Notes under the pieces: generated by a model
The model's database searches: none
The model's input: only the letters and a program-made list of their open reading frames with translations
Told to the model about the DNA's origin: nothing
Part shown: one piece after another, positions 1 through 8,202 of the stretch
Position numbering within the stretch: the stretch's first letter is position 1
Layout: every line of letters begins with the position of its first letter
Assembly (NCBI RefSeq): GCF_025447595.1
Contig: NZ_JAOEJU010000002.1
Location: 124,001 to 188,000 of the forward strand
DNA length: 64,000 nt
Direction of reading: 5' to 3'
Origin: Pseudomonas koreensis
GTDB lineage: Bacteria > Pseudomonadota > Gammaproteobacteria > Pseudomonadales > Pseudomonadaceae
Translations under genes and position numbers: made by a program

Positions 1-1265
1 CGTTTGGCGAAGAGCCGCCGAACGAGAAAAAACTCACCCGACTCCTGCAAAACAGCACCCGTGGCAGCCTCGACAACGCGGATCGGCTGGCGGCGATGAA
101 TTATCAAAGGGGCGATTACGCCAGCGCCAAAGCCTTCCTCGAAAACGCCGGTGACGGCGGGCTCGCGTGGTGGTTGCGAGCCAAACTGGCGGTGCGTGAC
201 GGCGACAAAAATGCTGCGGCCGCAGCCTATGCCAAAGCTGCGCAAGCCTTCCCGCAGAACGAAGACTGGGGTTACCGACGCACGTCGGACTGGGCCTATG
301 AACCCGTCCAGCCGAAATGCCGCGTCGAGGGCGAGAGCGCGATTCTTGCGCTGCAACGTGGCGAATACCTGCAAGCCTTTGTGCAGTTGTATCGCAGCAA
401 TGACATCTATTGGTTCGACGCTGCGACAGTCGCCGAGCGCGTGCTGACCGTCGATGAACTCAAACATTTCGTTGACGGGAACGTGCCGGCCCCGCCAGAA
501 CCGCTGCAGGAAGGGCAGGAGCATTACGAGCAACATCGCTCGGCGCAAAAACTGCGCAATCTGCTCGGTCGACGTTTGTTGCGCGAAGGGCATTACGCGG
601 ACGCGGTCGGTTACTTCCAGGAAAGTCTGCAGAATCAGGCCCGCCTCTACGGCGAGCAAAGGCTGAAAGCCGACAGCGCCTGGTGGCCGACCCGACGCGC
701 CGGTGCGCTGTACAACGCGGCGTGGACGGCGCGCGAGTGGGGCATGGATATCCTCGGTTACGAGATGGCGCCGGATTACGCGGTGTTCGGCGGTGGCTTC
801 AGCCTGGAAAGCGCCGAGTTGCAAGTCGGCCCGCTGGTGGCCGACGCCGAACTGCAACGCCAGAAGGCCAGCCAGGCGCAGCCTGACCAGCGTTTCCACT
901 ACCGCTTTGTGGCCACGGCGCTGGCCAGTCGTGCGGCCGACAATCTGCCGCACAGCAGTCAGGCGTTTGCCGCTGTGTTGTGCAACGCTGCCGGCTGGAA
1001 CAGCAGCCTGGAAGAACAGAGCGCGTTGTATCAGCGTTACGTCAAAGAAGGCCCGTACGTTCCATGGGCAGTCGATTTCGGCAACCAGTGCCCGTACCCG
1101 GATTTCGAAAACGCCGACAAGCGCTACGTCACTCAGGTGACCGATTCGGTGCGTTCGACACTGCGGCCGTACAAGTGGCCGGTTCAGATCGGTGCGATCG
1201 TGGCCTTCACTGCTGTGGCATTGCTGCTGATTACTCGCCGCCAGCGTAAGTCTCGCAAGACTTAA
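1..1265 (+). CDS. Unknown protein with C-terminal membrane anchor (5' partial)
   Basis: The reading frame is open from base 3, upstream of the first ATG at 96, so the gene begins before the window and only its last ~420 residues are seen. The visible part is rich in Ala, Tyr, Trp and acidic residues, and segments such as 'GDYASAKAFLENAGD', 'EGHYADAVGYFQESL' look like degenerate TPR or Sel1-type helical repeats. It ends with one hydrophobic segment (VQIGAIVAFTAVALLLI) followed by a short basic tail (RRQRKSRKT), the pattern of a C-terminal anchor with the bulk outside the cytoplasm. It overlaps the convergent LysE gene by 4 bp. I do not recognise the family; a scaffold role in the envelope is only an inference from the repeats. 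Confidence 0.75.
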   Translation, partial: FGEEPPNEKKLTRLLQNSTRGSLDNADRLAAMNYQRGDYASAKAFLENAGDGGLAWWLRAKLAVRDGDKNAAAAAYAKAAQAFPQNEDWGYRRTSDWAYEPVQPKCRVEGESAILALQRGEYLQAFVQLYRSNDIYWFDAATVAERVLTVDELKHFVDGNVPAPPEPLQEGQEHYEQHRSAQKLRNLLGRRLLREGHYADAVGYFQESLQNQARLYGEQRLKADSAWWPTRRAGALYNAAWTAREWGMDILGYEMAPDYAVFGGGFSLESAELQVGPLVADAELQRQKASQAQPDQRFHYRFVATALASRAADNLPHSSQAFAAVLCNAAGWNSSLEEQSALYQRYVKEGPYVPWAVDFGNQCPYPDFENADKRYVTQVTDSVRSTLRPYKWPVQIGAIVAFTAVALLLITRRQRKSRKT

Positions 1266-1891
1266 GCCTGCTGAACGAAGGTCAGGCGCACGGCAAAGCC
1301 AATCAATAGGCTGCCGAACAACCACTGCTGCACTCGCTGGGCTGTCGGGCTGTGTTTCAGCCAGCGGCCCAGCGCGGCGCCGGTCAGGGCGTAGGCGCTG
1401 TCGAACAGCAGACCTGCGCCCACCAGCATCGCGCCGAGCACAGCGAATTGGGTCAGAACCGGTGCGCCATTTGCCACGATGAACTGCGGCAGCAGCACCG
1501 AACAGAACAGCAGTGCTTTCGGGTTGAGCAGGTTGGTCAGCAGGCCGCGACGGATGGCTGCGTACCACTGCGCATGACTGTCCGTTCCGGTACCGGCGTT
1601 CAGATCCGGCAGCAGCGTGGTGCGCAGGCATTGAATGCCGATCCACAGCAAGTACGCTGCCCCGGCAATCCGCACGGCATCGAACGTCCACGGCGCCGCC
1701 TTGAACAGCGCCGCCAACCCCAATGCCGCGAGCGCTACATGACAGCCTCGGGCAATCGCCAGGCCCGCTGCGGTGGCCAGCGCTGCGCCGCGACCCTGGC
1801 GGGCGCCGGTCTGCAACAGCAGGATCATGTCCGGGCCGGGCAGCAGATAGACCACCGCCAATGCCAGGAAAAACAGCCAGAGACTCGCCAT
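1262..1891 (-). CDS. LysE/RhtB-family amino-acid exporter
   Basis: A 209-residue inner-membrane protein of the LysE/RhtB family, which exports amino acids or small metabolites. It starts 'MASLWLFFLALAVVYLLPGPD' and shows the family hallmark PGPD near residues 18-21, about six hydrophobic segments, and the 'GLLTNLLNPKALLF' motif in the middle. Length is normal for the family (about 205-210). It is divergent from an Lrp/AsnC regulator at 2036, an arrangement in which the regulator commonly controls the exporter. The substrate cannot be read from sequence. Confidence 0.9.
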   Translation of the reverse strand: MASLWLFFLALAVVYLLPGPDMILLLQTGARQGRGAALATAAGLAIARGCHVALAALGLAALFKAAPWTFDAVRIAGAAYLLWIGIQCLRTTLLPDLNAGTGTDSHAQWYAAIRRGLLTNLLNPKALLFCSVLLPQFIVANGAPVLTQFAVLGAMLVGAGLLFDSAYALTGAALGRWLKHSPTAQRVQQWLFGSLLIGFAVRLTFVQQA

Positions 1892-2035
1892 GTCGCACCC
1901 CTTTCGTTGTCGATTCGGTCGCCTCAGTCTAGGGCCGAAGAGCAGGGCAGGTGGTTGCGTAGTCAGCTTCTAAAGGCCGCTGAATTGGCATAATCTGCGA
2001 TCTTTTACCGCTTAAATCATCGGGATCTGCCAACC

Positions 2036-2509
2036 ATGAAACTGGATGCCTTCGACCGCAAGATTCTCGCCGCGCTGCAACGGGACGGGCGTCTGAGCAA
2101 TGTGCAGCTGGCCGACGAAATCGGTCTGTCGGCATCGCCGTGTCTGCGTCGGGTGCGCATGCTGGAGGAGGCCGGGGTGATTCGCGGATATCAGGCCAAT
2201 CTGGATCGCGACGAAGTGGGGTTGGGGCTGACGGTGTTTGTCGGGGTCAAGGTCGAGCGCCACAACGACGAACAGGCCGAGGCGTTTCATCGGGCGGTGA
2301 TGGCGTTGCCTGAGGTGATTTCGGCGTTTCTGGTGTCCGGGGAATCGGACTTTCTGCTGCAAGTGGTGGTGCCGGATCTGCGCGCCTATGACCGCTTTCT
2401 CACCGGGTGCCTGTTGAAGCTGCCGGGGGTGAGCGATATTCGCAGCAATTTTGCGATCCACACGGTGAAGACACCCGGCGCGTTGCCGCTGGGGCATCTG
2501 CCGACCTGA
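2036..2509 (+). CDS. Lrp/AsnC-family transcriptional regulator
   Basis: A 157-residue Lrp/AsnC regulator. The N-terminal third holds the winged helix ('DAFDRKILAALQRDGRLS', then 'ADEIGLSASPCLRRVRML'), and the rest is the RAM ligand-binding/oligomerisation domain, including 'VSGESDFLLQVVVPD' and a C-terminal 'LPGVSDIRSNFAI'. It is cytoplasmic and DNA binding, probably responding to an amino acid. It is separated by 144 bp from the divergent LysE exporter, which is its likely target (inference from position). A hairpin follows directly after the stop codon. Confidence 0.93.
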   Translation: MKLDAFDRKILAALQRDGRLSNVQLADEIGLSASPCLRRVRMLEEAGVIRGYQANLDRDEVGLGLTVFVGVKVERHNDEQAEAFHRAVMALPEVISAFLVSGESDFLLQVVVPDLRAYDRFLTGCLLKLPGVSDIRSNFAIHTVKTPGALPLGHLPT

Positions 2510-2535
2510 TACTTCCCGCATTGCGCGGGAAGTAT
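2509..2535. terminator. Hairpin between convergent lrp-type gene and lpd3
   Basis: An 11-bp perfect stem (ATACTTCCCGC / GCGGGAAGTAT) with a 5-nt loop lies between two convergent genes. There is no long T-run, so it may be a weak bidirectional terminator. Confidence 0.6.
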
Positions 2536-2546
2536 TAGCACAGTGC

Positions 2547-3947
2547 TTACATCTGCGTCGCCATCCCTTCGACATTCATCGCCGCCTGACGCAACGCTTC
2601 GGAGCGGGTTGGATGCGGGTGGCAGGTCAGCGCGATGTCTTCGGCCGAGGCGCTGAATTCCATGGCCACGCAGTACTCGCCGATCATTTCGCTGACGCTC
2701 GGGCCGACCAGGTGCACGCCGAGGACTTCGTCGGTGCGCTCATCGGCGATGACTTTGGCAAAGCCTTCGGTCTCGTGATTGATCTTCGCCCGGCTGTTGG
2801 CGGTGAACGGGAATTTGCCGACTTTGTACGCCCGGCCTTCGGCCTTCAGCTGCTCCTCGGTCTTGCCGACGCTGGCCAGCTCCGGGCGGGTGTAGATCAC
2901 GTTGGGAATCAGGTCGTAATTGACCTCACCGGCCTTGCCGACGATCTGTTCGATGCAGGCCATGGCTTCGTCTTCGGCCTTGTGCGCGAGCATTGGCCCG
3001 GACGTCACGTCGCCGATCACCCACACGCCGGGCGCTTCGGTGCGATGCTGTTTGTTGGCGAGCATGCCGCGTTTGTCGGTGCTCAGGCCGACGTTTTCCA
3101 GGCCCAGGCCCTGGGTGTACGGACGACGTCCGATGGCCACCAGCACGTAATCGGCTTCTAGGATTTCCGCGCTGCCGCCAGCGGCGGGTTCGACGCTGAG
3201 CTGTACGCCAGTGGCCGAGGAAGTGGCACTGGTCACTTTCGAGCTCAGCTTGAAGCTGATGCCTTGCTTGGTCAGTGAGCGTTGCAGAGTTTTGCCGGCT
3301 TCGCCGTCGACACCGGGGCAGATGCGGTCGAGGTATTCCACCACCGTTACCTGCGCGCCGAGCCGGCGCCAGACCGAGCCGAGTTCGAGGCCAATTACGC
3401 CTGCGCCGATCACAACAAGATGCTTGGGCACTTCGCTTAAGGACAGCGCACCGGTCGAGTCGAGGATGCGCTTATTGTCGATTTCCACGCCGGGCAGGGG
3501 AGTGGGCTCGGAGCCGGTGGCGATGACGATGTCCTTGGCGGTGAGCTCGATCCGGCTGCCCTGATCACCGGTCACGCTGACTTTTCCGGGACCGTCGATA
3601 TGGCCCCAGCCCTTGATCCAGTCGACCTTGTTTTTGCGGAACAGGAATTCGATGCCTTTGGTCAGGCCGCTCACGCTTTCATCTTTCTGCTTCATCATCT
3701 GCGCAAGGTTGAGCGTGGGTTTGACCTCGATGCCGAGGTTGGCGAACTCCGCGCCCAGCGCCGCTTCGTAGAGTTCTGACGCATGCAAAAGCGCCTTGGA
3801 CGGCATGCAGCCGACGTTCAGGCAGGTGCCACCCAGCGTGGCGCGGCCCTCGACGCAAGCGGCCTTGAGGCCCAGCTGGCCAGCGCGGATCGCTGCGTTA
3901 TAACCGCCGGGGCCGCCGCCCAGAATCACCACGTCATAGTTGCTCAT
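2547..3947 (-). CDS. lpd3: Dihydrolipoyl dehydrogenase, Lpd3 type
   Basis: FAD-dependent dihydrolipoamide dehydrogenase (E3), 466 residues, which reoxidises lipoyl groups of 2-oxoacid dehydrogenase or glycine-cleavage complexes. The FAD motif GGGPGGYNAA is at residues 10-19, the redox disulfide is Cys42/Cys47 in GGTCLNVGCMPSK, the NAD-binding GAGVIGLELG is in the middle and the catalytic HPHPTRSE is near the C-terminus. The start at 3947 is chosen over one 48 bp upstream because AGGAG lies 9 nt before it. The sequence closely resembles the third E3 of P. putida (Lpd3) as I remember it. No E1 or E2 gene is nearby, so its partner complex is unknown. It is divergent from the SPFH/P-type ATPase operon. 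Confidence 0.93.
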   Translation of the reverse strand: MSNYDVVILGGGPGGYNAAIRAGQLGLKAACVEGRATLGGTCLNVGCMPSKALLHASELYEAALGAEFANLGIEVKPTLNLAQMMKQKDESVSGLTKGIEFLFRKNKVDWIKGWGHIDGPGKVSVTGDQGSRIELTAKDIVIATGSEPTPLPGVEIDNKRILDSTGALSLSEVPKHLVVIGAGVIGLELGSVWRRLGAQVTVVEYLDRICPGVDGEAGKTLQRSLTKQGISFKLSSKVTSATSSATGVQLSVEPAAGGSAEILEADYVLVAIGRRPYTQGLGLENVGLSTDKRGMLANKQHRTEAPGVWVIGDVTSGPMLAHKAEDEAMACIEQIVGKAGEVNYDLIPNVIYTRPELASVGKTEEQLKAEGRAYKVGKFPFTANSRAKINHETEGFAKVIADERTDEVLGVHLVGPSVSEMIGEYCVAMEFSASAEDIALTCHPHPTRSEALRQAAMNVEGMATQM

Positions 3948-4110
3948 GCTCTTACTCCTGGCTGAAGGATGCGAATCGGTAAAAGTAGTTCGCACTGAAA
4001 ATTATGAACGTAATATGTGCGTTTCCAGACATTTCGGTCAAGGCTTCAGGCAAGCGACAGGTTGCGCATCTTTGAATGGCGCAAATGAGTACAAATATTT
4101 CACGACTTTT

Positions 4111-4123
4111 GTTATATCGTAAC
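4111..4123. promoter_or_regulatory. Zur-like operator before SPFH/P-type ATPase operon
   Basis: GTTATATCGTAAC matches the gammaproteobacterial Zur core GTTATAnTATAAC at 10 of 12 specified bases. It lies 34 bp before the start at 4158 and also in front of divergent lpd3. Two better matches occur in this window (18866, 20569), which supports reading this as a weaker Zur site; no binding evidence is available. Confidence 0.55.
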
Positions 4124-4157
4124 GATATGTGCAGTGAGCCAAGGGTTTTGGGGGGAT

Positions 4158-6104
4158 ATGCAAGTCGATCTGGATGAAGGCACGCCGGTGACCGGGTTGC
4201 CGCGCTTTCAGCAAGCGGCAACGCAGGGCCGGCGTTTGCGTCGCCTGGCGATCGGTCTGGGCGCATTGGCCGGGGCAGGGTGGGTGCTGGCGTTTTTTGT
4301 CGGGCTGTTTGCGCCGCAATCGCTTTGGCCCGCGTTGCTGGTCAATCAGAGCGCGGCGTTGCTGGTGCTGGTGGCCGGACTGCAATCGGCGGTGTGGGTG
4401 ACGCAATGGCGAGCGCAGGTGATCAATCCCGTCGTGCCGGTTTCGGCTGCTGAGGAACCTGCGCCGGAAGGCTGGTACGAGCGGCTGCTGGATCGCATGA
4501 GCCAGCGCAGTCTGCACCTGCTCGGGCAGATCGGCGCGCCCACATTGTGGCTGGGCGGGTGGTCGGTGCTGGTGCTGTTAAGCATCGAGCAAATGTGGAA
4601 TCTGACGCTGTCGGCGGCGGGTGTGGGGTTGTCCGCCACGGTCGGCGCGGCCATAGCTCTGCTGCTGGCGTTCGCTCTGCTGGTGCTGGAGCGACAGCTG
4701 GCGCAGGAAAACCCGGCGCAATGGCCCGAGGCCGGGGTGCTGGCGCAACTAACGCGGGTGGCACTCATCAGTCTGGTGCTGGGCGCGTTGTGTCTGTTGT
4801 TCGCCAGTGACAGTGCAATCTGGCCGGTACGTCTGGCGGTGTTGATGGGCCTTCTGCCGGGTCTGGTCGCTCTGGAATTACTGTTGCGTGCGCTGCTGTC
4901 GCTGTTCAGCCCGCGCCGCGAACAACTCGAACCGGCGTTGCTTGCGCGCAGTTTCGTCGCCGACCTGCTGCGCTGGCCGCCACAACCGTTGCTCGCGTTG
5001 CAGCACGAATTGCACAACCGCTTCGGCATCGATCTGCGTCAGATCTGGGCCTTCAGTTACATGCGTCGCGCGTTCTTGCCGGTGCTGTTGCTGGTGGCGG
5101 CGGTGGGCTGGCTGCTTACCGGTATTCACGAAATACCGATGCAAAGCCGTGGCATCTACGAACGCTTCGGCAAGCCGGTGCAGGTTTTCGGGCCGGGTTT
5201 ACACGCCGGTTTACCCTGGCCGCTGGGGCGTGTGCTGAATGTTGAAAACGGTGTGGTGCATGAGCTTGCGACCAGCGTCGGCGAAAACCCGGCGCCCATG
5301 CAGTTGGACCCGGCAGAAGGCCCGGCGCCATTCACCGCCAACCGTCTGTGGGACGCCAGCCACGTCAATGACAAGTCCCAGGTTATCGCCAGCAGCCGTG
5401 GCGATCAGCAGAGCTTTCAGATCGTCAACATGGACGTGCGCTTCGTCTATCGTATCGGCCTGACGGATCAGGCCGCGCTGGCCGCGACCTACAACAGTGC
5501 CGATGTGCCTACTCTGATCCGCAGTACCGCCAGCCGGATTCTGGTGCATGACTTTGGCTCGCGCACTCTCGACGGATTGCTCGGCGAGGACAGGACCGGG
5601 CTCGCCGAAGAAATCGGACGCGCCGTGCAAAGCGATCTGCAGAAGCTCGACAGCGGCGTGGAAATTCTCGCCACGGTGGTCGAAGCGATTCACCCGCCGG
5701 CAGGGGCGGCCAATGCCTATCACAGCGTGCAAGCCGCGCAGATCGGCGCTCAGGCGTTGATCTCCCGTGAGCGCGGTGCTGCTGCCGAAGCCAGTAATCA
5801 GGCGCAGTTGCAGGCCAGCCTCGCGCGGGATCAGGCCAGTGCTAACGCCCATGAAATCAACGCCACGGCCCGGGCGGCGGATCTGAAATTCAGCGCCGAA
5901 CAAAAGGCCTACGCCAGCGCCGGCCAGGCCTTCGTGCTGGAGCAATACCTCAGCCAACTCAGCCAGGGTTTGAGCAAAGCCAAACTGCTGGTACTCGACC
6001 ATCGCCTGGGCGGCAGCAGTAACGCACCGACCATCGACCTGCGTACGTTCACGCTGCCGGCAGATCCGGCGCGCACCACCGCTCAGCCAGGAGCCACCCA
6101 TTGA
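4158..6104 (+). CDS. SPFH/HflK-like protein with large multi-helix N-terminus
   Basis: A 648-residue membrane protein. Residues ~30-330 hold about seven hydrophobic segments, then an SPFH/band-7 domain begins at 'EIPMQSRGIYERFGKPVQVF' (about 335) and runs to ~500, followed by an Ala/Gln-rich coiled coil (about 535-590) of the kind that oligomerises flotillins and HflK. HflK and HflC form a ring around the FtsH protease; whether this paralogue does so is unknown. ATG 4158 is chosen over a GTG at 4134 because GGGGGAT lies just upstream. It is the first gene of a four-gene operon with 4-bp overlaps, behind a Zur-like box, which suggests a role in zinc limitation. The long multi-helix N-terminus is absent from classical HflK. 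Confidence 0.85.
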   Translation: MQVDLDEGTPVTGLPRFQQAATQGRRLRRLAIGLGALAGAGWVLAFFVGLFAPQSLWPALLVNQSAALLVLVAGLQSAVWVTQWRAQVINPVVPVSAAEEPAPEGWYERLLDRMSQRSLHLLGQIGAPTLWLGGWSVLVLLSIEQMWNLTLSAAGVGLSATVGAAIALLLAFALLVLERQLAQENPAQWPEAGVLAQLTRVALISLVLGALCLLFASDSAIWPVRLAVLMGLLPGLVALELLLRALLSLFSPRREQLEPALLARSFVADLLRWPPQPLLALQHELHNRFGIDLRQIWAFSYMRRAFLPVLLLVAAVGWLLTGIHEIPMQSRGIYERFGKPVQVFGPGLHAGLPWPLGRVLNVENGVVHELATSVGENPAPMQLDPAEGPAPFTANRLWDASHVNDKSQVIASSRGDQQSFQIVNMDVRFVYRIGLTDQAALAATYNSADVPTLIRSTASRILVHDFGSRTLDGLLGEDRTGLAEEIGRAVQSDLQKLDSGVEILATVVEAIHPPAGAANAYHSVQAAQIGAQALISRERGAAAEASNQAQLQASLARDQASANAHEINATARAADLKFSAEQKAYASAGQAFVLEQYLSQLSQGLSKAKLLVLDHRLGGSSNAPTIDLRTFTLPADPARTTAQPGATH

Positions 6105-7147
6105 GCCAGTCGCACACTCACGATCACCATGACCACAGCGGCCACGATCATGCTCATGGCGGCGGTCATCACCATCACGGGCATCATCACCATCACCACG
6201 GTGCGCCGGAAGAGGCGGGGCCTTTTCCGTGGAGACGTATGGGCTGGGCAGCGTTGCTGGTGGCGTTCGCCATCGCGGCGGCGAGCCTGGTGCAAGTGCG
6301 CTCTGGTGAAGCCACGGTCATCACCCGTTTCGGCAATCCGTCCCGCGTGTTGCTGGAACCGGGTCTGAGCTGGCGTTGGCCGGCACCGTTCGAAGCGGCG
6401 ATTCCGGTGGATCTGCGTTTACGCACGACTTCCAGCGGTTTGCAGGACGTCGGCACTCGCGACGGTTTGCGCATCATCGTTCAGGCGTACGTGGCCTGGC
6501 AGGTGCAGGGCGATCCCGACAACGTGCAACGCTTCATGCGCGCCGTGCAGAATCAGCCGGACGAAGCGGCGCGCCAGATTCGGACGTTTGTCGGCTCGGC
6601 GCTGGAAACCACGGCCAGCAGTTTCGATCTGGCGAATCTGGTGAATACTGATGCAAGCCAGGTTCGCATCGCCGATTTTGAAGCGCAGTTGCGTCAGCAA
6701 ATCGATCAGCAACTGCTCGCGACTTACGGCGTGCGCGTGGTGCAGGTGGGCATCGAGCGTCTGACATTGCCATCGGTGACCCTGACCGCAACGGTCGACC
6801 GGATGCGTGCCGAGCGTGAAACCATCGCCACCGAACGCACCGCCATCGGCAAACGTGAAGCGGCGCAAATCCGCTCCGCCGCCGAACGCGATGCGCGAAT
6901 CGTACAAGCCGATGCCACGGTGAAAGCCGCCGATATCGAAGCCCAATCGCGGGTGGAAGCGGCGCAGATTTACGGACGTGCTTACGCCGGTTCGCCGCAG
7001 CTATACAACTTGCTGCGCTCGCTGGACACCCTCGGCACCATCGTTTCGCCAGACACCAAACTGATCCTGCGCACCGACGCCGCGCCATTCCGGGTGTTGG
7101 TCGACGGGCCACCGAATCTCGACAGCAAGAGCGGATCGCAGCCATGA
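6101..7147 (+). CDS. SPFH/HflK-like protein with histidine-rich N-terminus
   Basis: A 348-residue SPFH protein. The first 34 residues contain 18 histidines in HDH/HHHH clusters, a probable cytoplasmic metal-binding tail. It is followed by a single transmembrane segment (about 45-63) and a band-7 domain starting 'VRSGEATVITRFGNPSRV', then a helical C-terminal part (KREAAQIRSAAERDARIVQ). The start is TTG at 6101: AGGAG is 7 nt upstream and the codon overlaps the stop of the previous gene. Translational coupling on both sides suggests a fixed stoichiometry with the neighbouring SPFH proteins and the ATPase. The histidine tail fits zinc or copper handling next to a metal pump. Confidence 0.87.
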   Translation: MSQSHTHDHHDHSGHDHAHGGGHHHHGHHHHHHGAPEEAGPFPWRRMGWAALLVAFAIAAASLVQVRSGEATVITRFGNPSRVLLEPGLSWRWPAPFEAAIPVDLRLRTTSSGLQDVGTRDGLRIIVQAYVAWQVQGDPDNVQRFMRAVQNQPDEAARQIRTFVGSALETTASSFDLANLVNTDASQVRIADFEAQLRQQIDQQLLATYGVRVVQVGIERLTLPSVTLTATVDRMRAERETIATERTAIGKREAAQIRSAAERDARIVQADATVKAADIEAQSRVEAAQIYGRAYAGSPQLYNLLRSLDTLGTIVSPDTKLILRTDAAPFRVLVDGPPNLDSKSGSQP

Positions 7148-8202
7148 ATGAAGTTCCACGTGGAACACATTCGCTGAACAGTCCGTGGATTCAAGCGGGA
7201 CGTCTGGCGTTTTTCGCGCTGTACGCGGTGACAGTGCTGGCGGCGTTGGCTTGGGCGTTTTCCAATGTCCGGCAGATCGACCCACAAAACCGCGCGGTGG
7301 TTTTGCATTTCGGAGCGCTGGACCGCATTCAGAATGCCGGCTTGTTATTGGCCTGGCCGCAGCCGTTCGAACAGGTGGTTTTGTTGCCGGCGGCAGATCG
7401 GGTCATCGAGCGGCGGGTGGAAAATCTGCTGCGCAGCGATCAGGCCTTGCAGGCGGATCGCGTCGCCACCTTCGCCACGCCGCTGAGTGATGCGCTGGCT
7501 GGCTCCGGATATCTGCTTACTGGTGACGCCGGTGTTGTGCAGCTGGATGTGCGGGTGTTCTACAAGGTCACCGATCCCTATGACTTCGTGCTGCAAGGCG
7601 AACATGTGCTGCCGGCGCTGGATCGATTGGTGACGCGTAGCGCAGTGGCACTGACGGCGGCGCGAGATCTGGACACCATTCTGGTGGCGCGGCCGGAGTT
7701 GATCGGCGCTGATAATCAGGCCGCCGAACGTCGCGAACGGCTGCGTGGCGATCTGGTGCAAGGCATCAACCGTCGTCTCGCCGAGTTGAAGGCGAGCGGG
7801 CAGGGCATCGGCATCGAAGTGGCGCGGGTTGATGTGCAATCGAGTCTGCCGGAACCTGCGGTCAGTGCGTTCAACGCCGTCCTCACTGCCAGCCAGCAAG
7901 CCGACAAAGCAGTCGCCAATGCCCGCACTGAGGCCGAAAAACTCACTCAGTCCGCCAACGAGCAGGCCGACCGCACGCTGCAAGTCGCCCATGCCCAGGC
8001 CGGTGAGCGGCTGGCCAAAGCCTCCGCCGACACGGCGACGGTGTTGAGCCTGGCCAAGGCGCAACAGCAGGGCACTGACCCGCAAATGCTGTTGCGTCTG
8101 TACCGCGAGCGGATGCCGAAGATTCTCGGTCAGGCCGGTTCGGTGACCACGGTCGATCCGAAAGACGATTCACGCCTGATCATTCAGGGAGCCAGCAAAT
8201 GA
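7144..8202 (+). CDS. SPFH/HflC-like protein
   Basis: A 352-residue SPFH protein with a short N-terminus, one transmembrane segment (about residues 20-42), a band-7 domain ('QIDPQNRAVVLHFGALDRIQ') and an Ala/Gln/Glu-rich coiled coil around 245-310. It resembles HflC in architecture. The ATG overlaps the preceding stop (ATGA) and its own stop overlaps the ATPase start the same way. Codons 4-8 double as a parS site (7152-7167). It is the third consecutive SPFH protein of the operon, whereas classical hflKC has two. Confidence 0.86.
   Translation: MNEVPRGTHSLNSPWIQAGRLAFFALYAVTVLAALAWAFSNVRQIDPQNRAVVLHFGALDRIQNAGLLLAWPQPFEQVVLLPAADRVIERRVENLLRSDQALQADRVATFATPLSDALAGSGYLLTGDAGVVQLDVRVFYKVTDPYDFVLQGEHVLPALDRLVTRSAVALTAARDLDTILVARPELIGADNQAAERRERLRGDLVQGINRRLAELKASGQGIGIEVARVDVQSSLPEPAVSAFNAVLTASQQADKAVANARTEAEKLTQSANEQADRTLQVAHAQAGERLAKASADTATVLSLAKAQQQGTDPQMLLRLYRERMPKILGQAGSVTTVDPKDDSRLIIQGASK
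7152..7167. promoter_or_regulatory. parS: parS-like ParB binding site
   Basis: AGTTCCACGTGGAACA contains the 14-bp perfect palindrome GTTCCACGTGGAAC, the core of chromosomal parS in Pseudomonas (general bacterial consensus TGTTtCACGTGaAACA). It lies inside the coding sequence of the HflC-like gene, where it encodes EVPRGT. The same 16-mer recurs at 18420. Confidence 0.85.
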
